Shown here piece after piece: positions 13,791-13,931 of a DNA stretch of 13,931 bases (within the stretch, counting starts at the first letter, position 1; every line of letters begins with the position of its first letter). The notes under the pieces are model-generated. The model saw only the letters and a list, made by a program, of their open reading frames with translations. It did no database searches and was not told the DNA's origin. The stretch lies in NCBI GenBank assembly GCA_013696665.1, contig JACCYC010000067.1, forward strand, positions 1 to 13,931, in the 5' to 3' direction. The translations under genes were made by a program, and so were the position numbers. The DNA is from Burkholderiaceae bacterium (GTDB taxonomy: Bacteria > Pseudomonadota > Gammaproteobacteria > Burkholderiales > Burkholderiaceae_F).

Positions 13791-13931
13791 CAATCGACGC
13801 CCAAGCCAACCTGCGCACGCTGCGTGATGTGCTGCGCTACGCGGTAACGCGCTTCAACGAATCGGATCTGGCATTCGGGCATGGGCAATCCGACGCGTTC
13901 GAAGAGGCCGCCTTCATCGTGATGCGCACGC
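13787..13931 (+). CDS. prmB: PrmB, 50S ribosomal protein L3 glutamine N5-methyltransferase, N-terminal part (cut by window end)
   Basis: PrmB methylates a glutamine of ribosomal protein L3 using S-adenosylmethionine. Only the first 48 codons are present. They read MTIDAQANLRTLRDVLRYAV, then TRFNESDLAFGHGQSDAFEE and AAFIVMRT, which matches the N-terminal helical domain of PrmB (conserved LRDxLRYAVxRF and FGHG). The methyltransferase domain with its NPPY motif lies outside. ATG 13787 overlaps the dapE TGA in a 4-base ATGA, so translation is coupled. The related PrmC/HemK is less likely, since this N-terminal pattern is PrmB-like. Confidence 0.88.
   Translation, partial: MTIDAQANLRTLRDVLRYAVTRFNESDLAFGHGQSDAFEEAAFIVMRT

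Overview
This window is a compact housekeeping stretch of a GC-rich proteobacterial chromosome, most likely a betaproteobacterium of the Burkholderiales or a relative. The reasons are an SMC-type condensin rather than MukB, a ZipA protein of the betaproteobacterial kind next to ligA, a DapC-DapD-DapE lysine cluster ending in prmB, the short (unimodular) QueF, and frequent GTG starts. I see no insertion sequence, phage gene, CRISPR array, toxin pair, tRNA or rRNA. Nothing here looks like a new multi-gene system. The points worth a second look are small-scale.

Layout. (1) Positions 3-842, plus strand: the 3' part of glnD, the nitrogen-sensing uridylyltransferase. (2) Positions 8777 down to 797, minus strand: one tightly packed gene string, smc > zipA > ligA > S-methyl-5'-thioinosine phosphorylase > peptide deformylase. 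Gaps are 8 nt or less, or there are short overlaps, so this is almost certainly one operon. Its last gene runs tail-to-tail into glnD with a 46-bp overlap. (3) Positions 8778-8902: a 125-bp divergent control region carrying a symmetric -10 element and several short dyads. (4) Positions 8903-13931, plus strand: queF > dapC > dapD > pilU > dapE > prmB (cut by the window end). Only two gaps exceed 20 nt: 104 nt before pilU, and 45 nt before dapE filled by a nested inverted repeat.

How the genes fit together. The minus-strand operon joins chromosome organisation (Smc), division-ring anchoring (ZipA), DNA joining (LigA), methylthio-purine salvage (MTI phosphorylase) and N-terminal processing of new proteins (Def). 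The plus-strand cluster holds the succinylase branch of lysine and meso-diaminopimelate synthesis: DapD succinylates tetrahydrodipicolinate, DapC transaminates it, DapE desuccinylates it. QueF (queuosine pathway) precedes this branch, a pilus-retraction ATPase of the PilU type sits inside it, and PrmB (methyltransferase for ribosomal protein L3) follows it. Several proposed starts differ from the longest open frame: smc starts at 8777, the phosphorylase at 2079 and queF at 8903.
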